Source of the DNA: Candidatus Methanomethylophilaceae archaeon
GTDB lineage: Archaea > Thermoplasmatota > Thermoplasmata > Methanomassiliicoccales > Methanomethylophilaceae
DNA length: 37,610 nt
Reading direction: 5' to 3'
Assembly: GCA_017540825.1 (NCBI GenBank)
Contig: JAFYAH010000034.1
Location: forward strand, 1-37,610
Part shown: piece by piece, positions 1 through 7,809 of the stretch
Numbering within the stretch: the first letter of the stretch is position 1
Layout: the number at the start of each line of letters is the position of its first letter
Notes under the pieces: generated by a model
Told to the model about the DNA's origin: nothing
Databases searched by the model: none
Seen by the model: the letters and a program-made list of their open reading frames with translations, nothing else
Program-made: the position numbers and the translations under genes

Positions 1-125
1 AGCAGCTCGGACGACCAGAGGGCCTCGGGATTCCTCGCGCTCATGGGCATACCCAAATCCACCCTGTTCTCAGGCGGAGTGCGAGGTCAGCCAGCCCGAT
101 TAAATCACCCATCCAAAAGTCAAGG

Positions 126-2327
126 GTGCGGAATGACTGTTATAAGTGTGACGGCTTCCAATACTTGTCTGTACCTGAAAGCGTATCCTCGGTCTCCAGT
201 AGTGCTTTCGCCGTAACCGGATTCATTTTTCAGAACGGGATATGCGGCGGGAACTGTTATAAGAACGCAGGAAACAAGAGCTTCGTTCTGATAGATAACA
301 GCAACGGGGCCTGCGGTGAAGGACTCAGTTATTCTATCGATGACGGGGGCACATTGCTGATAACAGGGAAGGGCGCAATGGACGACTACAGCAGGTATGG
401 GGCACCTTGGTATCCGTTCTACGACATCAAGGATGTCATCGTTGGCAGCGGTGTAACGTACATTGGCGATAATGCCTTCTACGACAACCGCTCGATAGAA
501 TCCGTGACTATAAGTGGGGCATCTTCGATAGGGAGTCGGTCGTTCGCCAAATGCAGTTCTCTCGTAAAGGTTACCATCAAAAGCGGGTGTCCCTCCATGG
601 GAACGAGTGCTTTCGATGACTGTGATTCCCTGAATACCGTTGTGTTTGGGAGTGGAGGGTCTTCTATAGGAAATAGGGCTTTCTTCGACTGTGACACGCT
701 GTCCTCGGTTACAATAGGCGCAGGATCATCCTTCATCGGCGACGAGGCATTCGACAGTTGTGATTCTCTGGCCAGTGTTTCGCTAGGGGAATGTCAGAGC
801 ATTGGTGACAACGCTTTCCGCGCTTGCTCGCGCCTGTCAGCTATTATCATTCCGGAAACTGTCACGTACATTGGGGAGGGTGCCTTCTTTAAGTGCACGG
901 AGATTGCCTACGTTACTATTCCAGGTTCGCTGGATTATCTTGGCGACTTAGCTTTCTACCCCATAGAGTTCTATGAGAGGGCGACCCTTCTCGATTATAC
1001 TGTCAAGGACCTTAGCGGGAAGACATTTGAGGGTTCGAACGGTATCCTCTATGCCAAGATGTCTATGCAAACCGGGGACACGATATCCACAGATGGCCTG
1101 ATATACACAGTCACATCCCAAGAGCCCATTACCTTCCAAGTAACAGGGTACGATGGGTCCTTGAAGAATGTAATAATACCATCAGTCATTGCCATTGCAG
1201 AAGAAGAATACGCTGTCACATCTATAGGCAAGCAGGCATTCTACGGCTGCTCCTCCCTGGTTTCCATAGACCTCGGGAACGTATCGGAGATAGGCGTGAA
1301 GGCGTTCGCTAACTGCACCAAGCTGAAGACAGTCGCCGTCGGAGACAGCCTCAAGACGATCAGCGCCTACGGCTTCTACCGCTGCACCAGCCTGGCGAGC
1401 ATCGATCTCGAGGATTCCGCGAAGACGCTGAGGGCTTTCGGGTCGTACTCCTTCTACAAGTGCTCGAAGCTCGCTTCCGTGGCGGTCCCCTCGTTCATGA
1501 CGACCATCGGCTCGTACGCGTTCAGCTTCCCGTTCGAGGACGAGGACGGGAACGACCTGGAGGCCACCGTCGAGTCCCTCAAGGGATACGTTTACAGGCT
1601 CTCGGGCGGCGCCATGGTCCGCCAGCCCGGAATAGAAGTGGGCATCGAGTTCGAGTCCGGAGGCCTGAGGTTCACCACCACCGCGTCCCTTCCCGCCGAG
1701 GTCGAGGTCTCCGGATACAGCGCTTCGGTGAAGAACCTGAGGATTCCATCCGAGGTCGCCGACAGCGGAGCGACCTACGCTGTGACCGCCATCGGCGAGA
1801 ACGCGTTCAAGGGCTGCTCCGCGCTGAGGTCCGCCGACCTCGGGAGCGTCGAGAAGATCGGGAAGCAGGCATTCTACGGCTGCACCAAGCTCGCTGGCGT
1901 CACCGGCGAGAAGGTCAGGAGCATCGGGGTCAAGGCCTTCGCCTACTGCTCAGCTCTGTCCTCTGCGGAGTTCGGGGACGATCTGAGGACCATCAGCGCC
2001 TACGCCTTCTGCAAGTGCAAGTCGCTCCAGTCGTTCTACGCCTCCGACGTCCTGAAGACGGTCGGATCCTACGCCTTCTACAAGTGCCCGGCCCTGTCCG
2101 AAGTGCACACGGGCGAGTCGCTGAAGAAAATCGGCTCCTGCGCCTTCGCATCCTGTCCCGGAATCGAGTCCATAGACCTTCCAGGAACCCTCAAGTCGGT
2201 CGGGTCCAAGGCGTTCAGCGGGCTGACGTTCCAGGGTTCCGGCGGGAACGTGCTGCCCCAGACGGCCAAGGCCCTTCGCGGGCACTCCTTCGAGGGATCC
2301 GGCGGGGTCTTGGTAGCGTCATCCTGA
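126..2327 (+). CDS. BspA-like leucine-rich-repeat surface protein, 5' end uncertain
   Basis: The protein has about 15-20 BspA-type leucine-rich repeats of the form 'IGxxAFxxCxxL.SVxI', preceded by a typical BspA head (CGEGLSYSIDDGGTLLITG followed by APWYPFYDIKDVIVGSGV). Such proteins are usually exported adhesins of gut microbes and methanogens. Here the only start is a GTG with no clear ribosome site, no signal peptide is visible, and the frame stays open to the window edge, so the true N-terminus is probably lost or upstream. There is no C-terminal anchor. Two homologous modules are visible, each with a connecting beta region (around YTVTSQEPITFQVTGYDGS and FTTTASLPAEVEVSGYSAS). Bases up to about 1250 are clearly less GC-rich in third codon positions than the rest, suggesting a recombinant gene. 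It ends in TGA. Confidence 0.8.
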   Translation: MRNDCYKCDGFQYLSVPESVSSVSSSAFAVTGFIFQNGICGGNCYKNAGNKSFVLIDNSNGACGEGLSYSIDDGGTLLITGKGAMDDYSRYGAPWYPFYDIKDVIVGSGVTYIGDNAFYDNRSIESVTISGASSIGSRSFAKCSSLVKVTIKSGCPSMGTSAFDDCDSLNTVVFGSGGSSIGNRAFFDCDTLSSVTIGAGSSFIGDEAFDSCDSLASVSLGECQSIGDNAFRACSRLSAIIIPETVTYIGEGAFFKCTEIAYVTIPGSLDYLGDLAFYPIEFYERATLLDYTVKDLSGKTFEGSNGILYAKMSMQTGDTISTDGLIYTVTSQEPITFQVTGYDGSLKNVIIPSVIAIAEEEYAVTSIGKQAFYGCSSLVSIDLGNVSEIGVKAFANCTKLKTVAVGDSLKTISAYGFYRCTSLASIDLEDSAKTLRAFGSYSFYKCSKLASVAVPSFMTTIGSYAFSFPFEDEDGNDLEATVESLKGYVYRLSGGAMVRQPGIEVGIEFESGGLRFTTTASLPAEVEVSGYSASVKNLRIPSEVADSGATYAVTAIGENAFKGCSALRSADLGSVEKIGKQAFYGCTKLAGVTGEKVRSIGVKAFAYCSALSSAEFGDDLRTISAYAFCKCKSLQSFYASDVLKTVGSYAFYKCPALSEVHTGESLKKIGSCAFASCPGIESIDLPGTLKSVGSKAFSGLTFQGSGGNVLPQTAKALRGHSFEGSGGVLVASS

Positions 2328-2333
2328 ATGAAA

Positions 2334-2362
2334 CCGGGGCTTCGGCCCCATTCCATCCTTTC
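2334..2362 (+). terminator. UUCG-capped hairpin terminator
   Basis: A perfect 5-bp stem GGGGC-TTCG-GCCCC lies 8 bases after the stop of the leucine-rich-repeat gene. It is followed by a pyrimidine-rich tract (ATTCCATCCTTTCC). Confidence 0.55.
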
Positions 2363-2533
2363 CGACGATTCCCTCTAGGCAACGGCCCGGAAGGGAAGCC
2401 TCCGATGTTCCTGTGCGTGATCTCGGGACTGGAATCGGCGTGCTACAGGCGCGAGGACGGGGTGTACGTGGTGCCTATAACGTCTCTGAGGGCCTGACAG
2501 GTTACAAATACGACCTCGTGGACTTCCTGTCTT

Positions 2534-3046
2534 ATGCTGGATGTCGCAGAGCTGGATTTCGTCGACGACGAGGTCTGGGATCTATATTTGGACTCGTTCA
2601 GCGACGCCGAGCGGATTCCTAGGGAGAACCTGGATCGCGCTCTCCGCAGAGGGGCTTCTCTCTTGAAGTATCTCGACGAGGGCAGGTTCATCGGATTCAC
2701 TTTCAGCTTCTCGCACCAGGACATGTCGTTCTTCGTCTATTTCGCCACCGTCCCCAGGGTCCGCGGCGAAGGATACGGCTCCGAGATCCTGGACATGTTC
2801 CGCAGGGCCAATCGCGGAAAGAGAGTATTCCTTGTGACGGAGCCATGCGACAGCGATGCAGTAGACTATAGTCTGCGTGTAAGGCGCCAGGGATTCTATC
2901 GCAGGAACGGCTGCGTGGACGCTGATAAGACTATAGTTTCTGACGGCGAGGAGTTCGACACCATGTTCGTGCAGGGCCGCCTCTCCGACGACGAGATGGA
3001 GTCGCTGGTGAGGCTCTACGAGGACGTCCACAACGGCAGGGTATGA
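2534..3046 (+). CDS. GNAT-family N-acetyltransferase
   Basis: This 170-residue single-domain protein has the GNAT core: a beta4 strand (MSFFVYFATVP) followed by the acetyl-CoA pyrophosphate loop RVRGEGYGSEIL (the R/Q-x-x-G-x-G/A type) and a C-terminal FYRRNGC segment before beta6. It presumably transfers an acetyl group from acetyl-CoA to a small molecule or protein amine; the acceptor cannot be read from sequence. A TATA-like element (GTTACAAATACG, near 2500-2511) places transcription start at about the ATG, so the mRNA is probably leaderless. The next gene follows after 27 bases behind a GGAGAG ribosome site, so the two may be co-transcribed. A second protein of the same subfamily is encoded at 20734-21267. 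Confidence 0.75.
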   Translation: MLDVAELDFVDDEVWDLYLDSFSDAERIPRENLDRALRRGASLLKYLDEGRFIGFTFSFSHQDMSFFVYFATVPRVRGEGYGSEILDMFRRANRGKRVFLVTEPCDSDAVDYSLRVRRQGFYRRNGCVDADKTIVSDGEEFDTMFVQGRLSDDEMESLVRLYEDVHNGRV

Positions 3047-3073
3047 ATCACTATAGTCTAACGGTGGAGAGAG

Positions 3074-3643
3074 ATGTGCGAGAACATCTTGGACGTGAAG
3101 GACAGGGCCGGATTCAGGAGTTGGCTGGAATCCAACCATTCAGTCGAGAGGGAATGCTGGCTGGAGCTGAGGCGCGGAAGGCCGGCTGACCCTGGCGCGT
3201 TCTATTATCTGGACGCGGTGGAGGAGGCGCTGTGCTTCGGATGGATCGACAGCGCTTCCAAGGCGGTGGACGGGGTCAGGTTCCAGAGGTTCAGCCCGAG
3301 GAGGAGGAACAGCCCCTGGTCGGAGCTCAACAAGGAGCGGGTCCGCAGGCTGGAGAGCCTCGGGATGATGACCGACGCCGGGAGGGCCGTGCTTCCGCCG
3401 ATGGGGCCCCGCAGCTTCAGGATAGACCCCGACATAGAAAGGGCGCTGAAGGACGCCCGCGTATGGTCGAGGTTCAGGTCGTTCCCGCCGCTCTACCAGA
3501 GGGTCCGCGCCTACAACGTCGCCTTCTACAAGGAGCGGGACCCGGAAGCCTACCGGAGGTCCCTAGGCCATCTCGTCGATGAGACGAGGAAGGGCCGCAT
3601 GTTCGGGCAATGGGACGACTACGGCCGGCTGACGGGGTATCGA
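3074..3643 (+). CDS. YdeI/OmpD-associated-family protein with lost stop codon
   Basis: The first 189 residues match the YdeI/OmpD-associated family: an N-terminal region with ECWLELRRG, the core CFGWIDSASKAVDG and RFQRFSPRRRNSPWSELN, and the C-terminal GQWDDYGRLTGY where such proteins normally end. The frame then has no stop and runs to 4186, wholly antisense to the nucleoside hydrolase gene. The extra 181 residues look like shadow sequence. The codon right after GY is CGA (3641-3643), one base from TGA, and a convergent terminator hairpin follows about 10 bases later. I therefore take 3643 as the ancestral end. Some family members are linked to resistance to bacteriocins or stress; the role here is unknown. 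The start has a GGAGAG ribosome site. Confidence 0.7.
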
Positions 3644-3649
3644 AGAAAA

Positions 3650-3676
3650 GGAGGGAGCCCCCGAGGGCCCCCTTTG
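3650..3676. terminator. Hairpin between convergent genes
   Basis: GGGAGCCC-CCGA-GGGCCCCC forms a stem with one mismatch. It is followed by TTT on the plus strand and, read on the minus strand, by CCTTTTCTT. It could end transcripts from both sides. Confidence 0.5.
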
Positions 3677-3679
3677 AGC

Positions 3680-4582
3680 TCATCTGGGGAACATGTCCTC
3701 CAGCATGGCCTCGGCCAGCCTGTCCACGTCCTTTATGTCGATGTAATGGTAGCGGCCGTTCTCGTTCGGGCGGAGGAACGTGCGCCCGGGGAACTCCCCT
3801 GTGTCGACTTCCGCCGTGCAGCGGACGAACTCGTAGAGCTCCGGGCGGATGATGGCCTCGACGGCGTTGGCGTCGTACATGGCCACGTAGCCCTCGCCTG
3901 CGGCGTCGTCCCTGTAGCCTTCGAAGATCTTAGCCAGCATGCCTCCGAACTCGCTGCCGCGCCCGTGCTCGATTATGTCCTTCTGGGAGAGCTTCGCGTC
4001 CCTTCCCAGATGCATTGGGGCGAAGACGACGTCTATGCCGGAGCGGACGACCGCGTCCAGGGCCTCGGGGTCGCAGTACGCGTTGAACTCGGCGTACTCG
4101 GTTATGTTCCCGGTGCCGTCCACGGACGCGATCATGGCGTATATGCGCTCTATGAGGCCCTTGGCGTCCGGATGCCTGGACAGTAGGGTCGCGATGTTGG
4201 TCATCGGCCCCAGGGTCAGGAGGGTGGCCGGCTTCCCCACGGTCCTCAGCGCGGAGTAGATCGACTCGACCCCGTCCTCAGAGTCCAGCTTGTACCCGTG
4301 CTCCGGGATCACGTAGTTCCCGATGCCGCTGGCCCCGTGGACGCTGGACGCGTCGGTGGCTGCCCTGGACAGGGGGCTCCCGCTACCTCTGGCGACGGGG
4401 ATGTCCCCTCCGTACTTCTTGGTGAGGAATAGGGCGTTGGCGGTGGTGCGGTCTATGCTGACGTTGCCTGCGACGGAGCAGACCATGCGTATGTCCAGGA
4501 GCGGGCTCTCGAATGCGATCTTCAGCGCGAGGGCGTCGTCAACTCCGGGGTCGGTGTCGATGATGAGCGGGATCTTCTCCAT
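3680..4582 (-). CDS. Inosine/uridine-type nucleoside hydrolase
   Basis: This 300-residue protein is of normal family length. It should cleave the N-glycosidic bond of ribonucleosides to free base and ribose, in purine/pyrimidine salvage. The N-terminal Ca2+-binding motif DTDPGVDDA (residues 9-17) is intact, as are the glycine-rich TLGPMTNIA segment and the C-terminal YDANAV region that normally carries an active-site Asp. It is the second gene of a two-gene unit: the upstream homologue ends 9 bases before its start. The paralogues differ in the metal-site motif and may have different base preferences (inferred). It ends in TGA beside the hairpin at 3650-3676. Confidence 0.88.
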   Translation of the reverse strand: MEKIPLIIDTDPGVDDALALKIAFESPLLDIRMVCSVAGNVSIDRTTANALFLTKKYGGDIPVARGSGSPLSRAATDASSVHGASGIGNYVIPEHGYKLDSEDGVESIYSALRTVGKPATLLTLGPMTNIATLLSRHPDAKGLIERIYAMIASVDGTGNITEYAEFNAYCDPEALDAVVRSGIDVVFAPMHLGRDAKLSQKDIIEHGRGSEFGGMLAKIFEGYRDDAAGEGYVAMYDANAVEAIIRPELYEFVRCTAEVDTGEFPGRTFLRPNENGRYHYIDIKDVDRLAEAMLEDMFPR

Positions 4583-4591
4583 CCGGACCCC

Positions 4592-5542
4592 TCACGACCT
4601 GTAGACCCTGTTCAGCCTGTCGACGAACTCGCTCTTCTTCGCCTTGGAGACGACGGAGACGTTGCACTCGCCGATCTTGGGCATCGAGTCGTAGGTGAAC
4701 CCTTCCTTGTAGAATATGACCATCCCGTAGGTCTCCCCGGGCGCGGTTATGCAGCTCCCGTAGCACTGGGTGGTCTCCTCCACGAAGTCCGGCCACACGA
4801 GGCATCCCATGGCCACGGCGTCGGGCAGGTCCACCGCGGGGATCCCGTTGCCCTTCTTGAACTCCAGCAGCTTGCGGGTGGCGGTGGCTATGAAGCGCTG
4901 GATCTCGCTCCCCTTGCTCATCTCCGCCAGCTTGGCCTCGTCGGTCCAGGTGGGCTCGTCGTCCATGTCGAGGCCGATGACCGTCACAGGGACCCCGAGC
5001 TCCAGCATGACCTTGTACGCGGGGGCGTCCTTGTAGACGTTGAACTCGGCGACGGGGGTGGCGTTCCCAGGGCCGAACCCTGCGGTGCCCATGGACCAGA
5101 TGCGCTTGACCTTCTTCATGGTCTCCCTGTCCTTCTGGATGGCGAGGGCGATGTTCGTGACCGGCCCCAGGGCCATGATCTCGATCTCCCCGGGGTTAGC
5201 CCTGATCGTGTCCAAGATGAAGTCGATGGCGCTCTTCTCCTGGGGCTTCCCCTTCGGGTGTATGATGTCGGCCTCGCCCATCCCGTCCTTCCCGTAGACG
5301 CTGAAGCATTCCTTCTCCTCGCCGGACAGAGGGGTCGTGGCGCCGAGGTAGACCGGGGCGTCGGAGCCTGCGAGCTCGAGCGCGGCCATGCAGTTCTTCG
5401 CTGCCTGGTCCAGGCTGACGTTCCCTGCGGCCACGGTCACTCCGAGGATCTCGACAGTGTCGCTCTTGGCTGCGAGGATGATGGCAGCCGCGTCGTCGCC
5501 TGCGGTGTCGCTGTCTATGATTATCTTGTGCTTCTCTGTCAT
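4592..5542 (-). CDS. Nucleoside hydrolase-family protein, variant metal motif
   Basis: This 316-residue nucleoside hydrolase homologue is the first gene of a pair with the gene at 3680-4582. The start MTEKHKIIIDSD is chosen because the family always begins with this strand and because a TATA element lies about 35-45 bases upstream. The N-terminal motif reads DSDTAGDDA instead of DTDPGxDDA; the metal-ligand Asp residues are kept. MALGPVTNIALAI and the C-terminal VDLPDAVAM segment match the family. It probably hydrolyses nucleosides, but the changed motif and lower similarity make the substrate uncertain. The frame is open further upstream, but that part lies over the Sel1 gene and is not coding. 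Confidence 0.85.
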   Translation of the reverse strand: MTEKHKIIIDSDTAGDDAAAIILAAKSDTVEILGVTVAAGNVSLDQAAKNCMAALELAGSDAPVYLGATTPLSGEEKECFSVYGKDGMGEADIIHPKGKPQEKSAIDFILDTIRANPGEIEIMALGPVTNIALAIQKDRETMKKVKRIWSMGTAGFGPGNATPVAEFNVYKDAPAYKVMLELGVPVTVIGLDMDDEPTWTDEAKLAEMSKGSEIQRFIATATRKLLEFKKGNGIPAVDLPDAVAMGCLVWPDFVEETTQCYGSCITAPGETYGMVIFYKEGFTYDSMPKIGECNVSVVSKAKKSEFVDRLNRVYRS

Positions 5543-5571
5543 GGTTGTCGCACCTGAGCAACGAATCGCCT

Positions 5572-5590
5572 TAGTTTGTTTTAATACTAT
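5572..5590 (-). promoter_or_regulatory. TATA promoter of the nucleoside hydrolase operon
   Basis: Read on the minus strand, TAGTATTAAAAC lies about 35-45 bases upstream of the ATG at 5542 and just after the stop codon of the Sel1 gene. This suggests independent transcription of the two hydrolase genes. Confidence 0.5.
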
Positions 5591-5591
5591 A

Positions 5592-6593
5592 TCAGGAACG
5601 TCTACGTCGCCGCGCCGCGCATCCTCGCGGTCGGAGGCTCTCGAGCATCCTGGCGGCGTCGGCGTGCCCTTGGGCGGCCGCCTTCTCGAGCCATTCCCTG
5701 GCCTTAGACTCCGACCTGCTGGCGCCCTGCCCCGCCGCGTACATGTAGCCGAGGCAGTACTGGGAGTACGCATCGTTTTGCTCGGCCGCTCTGGAGAACC
5801 ATTCGAAGGCGAGATCGTACGACCTCTCCACCCCTCTGCCGCTGTGGTAGGCATATCCCAGGGAGCTCTGCGCGCCGGCATCCCCCTGCTCGGCAGCCAT
5901 CCTGTACCACTTGACGGCTTCGATGTCGGACTGCTGGACCCCGGCGCCGTCGCTGTACATGGTCGCCAGGTTGAACTGGGCCTCGGGAATTCCCTGCTCG
6001 GCAGCTTTCCTATACCACTTGACGGCTTCCGAGTAGGACTGCTGGACACCGGCGCCGTCGCAGTACATGTTGCCCAGGTTATACTGCGCCACCGCATAGC
6101 CGTTCTCGGCGGCCATCCTGTACCACTTGACGGCTTCGGACTCGGACCTGGGTACCGCCGTCCCGCTCTCGCTCATGGCCCCAATGTTGTACTGCGCCGC
6201 CGCATGCCCCTGTATCGCGGCCTTCTCGTACCATTCCAGCGCCTCGGAGTCCGACCGTTCGACCCCTCTCCCGCTCCTGTACATCAGGCCAAGCGCGAAC
6301 TGCGACGGGGCGTGCCCGCGCTCTGCGGCTCCGCGGAACAGCTTGAGGGCCCTCTCGTCGGACCGGGGGGCTCCGATCCCTTTGAGATGCATCAGGCCGA
6401 GGATCGCCTTAGCGTCCAGGTCTCCGCTGGCGGCCTCGGACGAGATCCATTCGAAGGCCTCCCGGTCGTCCGAGAAGCGCGGCATGCCCCTGTCCAGCAT
6501 GTCGAAGAACAGCCAGGCGATCCCCGAGATCGCTCTGTTCTCCTCGCACCACGAGGCTATCGCCGATCCTCCGCAGGAACCATCGTTCTTCAT
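5592..6593 (-). CDS. Sel1-repeat (TPR-like) protein
   Basis: This 333-residue protein consists of about seven complete Sel1-like repeats (pattern AxxxLGxMYxxGxGVxxSxxEAxxWYxxAAEQGx) and a partial eighth, starting near residue 60. They build an alpha-solenoid for protein-protein contacts. The N-terminal about 60 residues are not repeat-like (SWCEENRAISGIAWLFFDML), and the C-terminus is an arginine run (RRRRRRS). The ATG at 6593 is preferred to a longer frame to 6773 because that extension would run into the divergent dph5 gene and does not look coding. No signal peptide is seen, so it is probably cytoplasmic. Its partner is unknown. Near-identical repeats 4 and 5 suggest recent internal duplication. 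Confidence 0.85.
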   Translation of the reverse strand: MKNDGSCGGSAIASWCEENRAISGIAWLFFDMLDRGMPRFSDDREAFEWISSEAASGDLDAKAILGLMHLKGIGAPRSDERALKLFRGAAERGHAPSQFALGLMYRSGRGVERSDSEALEWYEKAAIQGHAAAQYNIGAMSESGTAVPRSESEAVKWYRMAAENGYAVAQYNLGNMYCDGAGVQQSYSEAVKWYRKAAEQGIPEAQFNLATMYSDGAGVQQSDIEAVKWYRMAAEQGDAGAQSSLGYAYHSGRGVERSYDLAFEWFSRAAEQNDAYSQYCLGYMYAAGQGASRSESKAREWLEKAAAQGHADAARMLESLRPRGCAARRRRRS

Positions 6594-6693
6594 GATGTTC
6601 CGAATCGCTTTCCGGGCGGATAAACGATTGGGGCGTCGGAGGCCGGATCTACGGTCCGAAATAGCCTTAAAAGAGGTGCTCCAATCGGGTCTC

Positions 6694-7560
6694 ATGACAT
6701 CCGAACTCGTGTTCGTCGGGCTGGGCCTCAGCGGGACCGACGGAATGACCGTCAAGGCGCTCAACGCCCTCAAGGAATGCGAAATAATCTATGCGGAATT
6801 CTACACCTCGACCCTCATCGGGACCTCCCCCGAAGACCTGGAGAAGGCTATCGGGAAGAAGATCAAGGTGCTGTACAGGGCGCAGGTCGAGGAGTGCGAC
6901 GATATCATCAAGGATGCCATGGAGCACAGGGTCGCCTTCGTCACCGCAGGGGACACGATGCTCGCCACGACCCACGTCGACCTTAGGATCCAGGCGGCGG
7001 AGGCCGGCATCCCCGTGAGGATATTCCACGGGGTCTCCATATTCTCCGGATGCCCGACGTCCCTGGGCCTCCAGCCCTACAAGTTCGGGAGGACGGTCAC
7101 GCTGCCCTTCCTGGAGCAGAACTACCACCCCAAGTCCCCGTACGACCACATAATGGAGAACAAGGCCCGCGGGCTCCACACCATGATACTCCTGGACATC
7201 CGCGCCGACGAGCTCAGGTACATGACCGCCCACCAGGCGATCGAATGGCTCCTGGAGGGCGAGAAGAAGTGGGGGGAGGGGCTGGTCACCGACAAGACCC
7301 TGCTCTGCGTGGCGTCCAAGGTCGGCTCTCCCGAAGAGAAGATCTTCGCAGGATACCCGCAGGACCTCCTGGCCATGGACCTCGGAGAGCCCCTGCAGAC
7401 CCTGGTCCTCCCCGGGAACCTGCACTTCATGGAAGCCTTCGCCCTCGTCAGGTTCGCCAACGCCCCCGAGGAGATAATCGAGGACGAGCGAGGCGTTCCG
7501 AGCCGATTCTCCTATGCGCAATCCCGGAAGGGGGATCCTGCGCGCTTTTGCTTATTCTGA
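6694..7560 (+). CDS. dph5: Diphthine synthase (diphthamide biosynthesis methyltransferase)
   Basis: This protein trimethylates the modified histidine of elongation factor 2 with S-adenosylmethionine, the second step of diphthamide synthesis in archaea and eukaryotes. The 288-residue sequence has the tetrapyrrole-methylase fold: VFVGLGLSGTDGMTVKAL at the N-terminus, YAEFYTS, the FVTAGDTMLATTH loop, and FHGVSIFSGCPTSLGLQPYKFG. The last about 20 residues (after EDERGVPSR) extend beyond the usual end. The start ATG at 6694 matches the family start. It is divergent from the Sel1 gene with 100 bases between; ATAGCCTTAAAAGAG near 6660 is the likely TATA region. Confidence 0.93.
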   Translation: MTSELVFVGLGLSGTDGMTVKALNALKECEIIYAEFYTSTLIGTSPEDLEKAIGKKIKVLYRAQVEECDDIIKDAMEHRVAFVTAGDTMLATTHVDLRIQAAEAGIPVRIFHGVSIFSGCPTSLGLQPYKFGRTVTLPFLEQNYHPKSPYDHIMENKARGLHTMILLDIRADELRYMTAHQAIEWLLEGEKKWGEGLVTDKTLLCVASKVGSPEEKIFAGYPQDLLAMDLGEPLQTLVLPGNLHFMEAFALVRFANAPEEIIEDERGVPSRFSYAQSRKGDPARFCLF

Positions 7561-7735
7561 CGTTCCAGCGGCAGCCCTCGCATTCCTGACGGCAGGTCCC
7601 GACGAACCAGGGACCTATCCAACTCGATGCGGTCTCGATTTCGGGCCCGCGTGAGGACAGGAACAATGCCAGATTGTCGTCGTACGATGTTTCGCAGGCG
7701 TGCTTTAGTTGGATGTGTTGGAGAGTTTATCCCAC

Positions 7736-7747
7736 TCTATAAATACA
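7736..7747 (+). promoter_or_regulatory. TATA box of the DUF4430/ABC importer operon
   Basis: TATAAATA (7738-7745) lies 65 bases before the first gene of the importer operon, predicting a transcription start near 7768 and a leader of about 40 bases. The rest of 7561-7735 shows no gene. Confidence 0.6.
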
Positions 7748-7809
7748 AATGAACGGATTGCCGACATCACTCGTGTCCTTGACCAAGGGCTCGACGGACG
7801 AGAGATAAC

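Noticed and set aside
1-125. Possible gene ends or starts at the left edge (plus frame SSSDDQRASGFLALMG; minus frame MPMSARNPEALWSSEL)
   Set aside because: Too short to decide, and no promoter or family pattern is convincing.
2405-2497. A 30-codon ORF (MFLCVISGLESACYRREDGV...)
   Set aside because: It is short, lies between a terminator and the next promoter, and has no recognisable feature; kept out as unsupported.
2867-2878. Palindrome AGACTATAGTCT inside the first GNAT gene
   Set aside because: Only 12 bases, within coding sequence, and single related words nearby do not form a regular pattern.
5543-6097. N-terminal extension of the second nucleoside hydrolase
   Set aside because: It overlaps the Sel1 gene in another frame, and a TATA box lies between.
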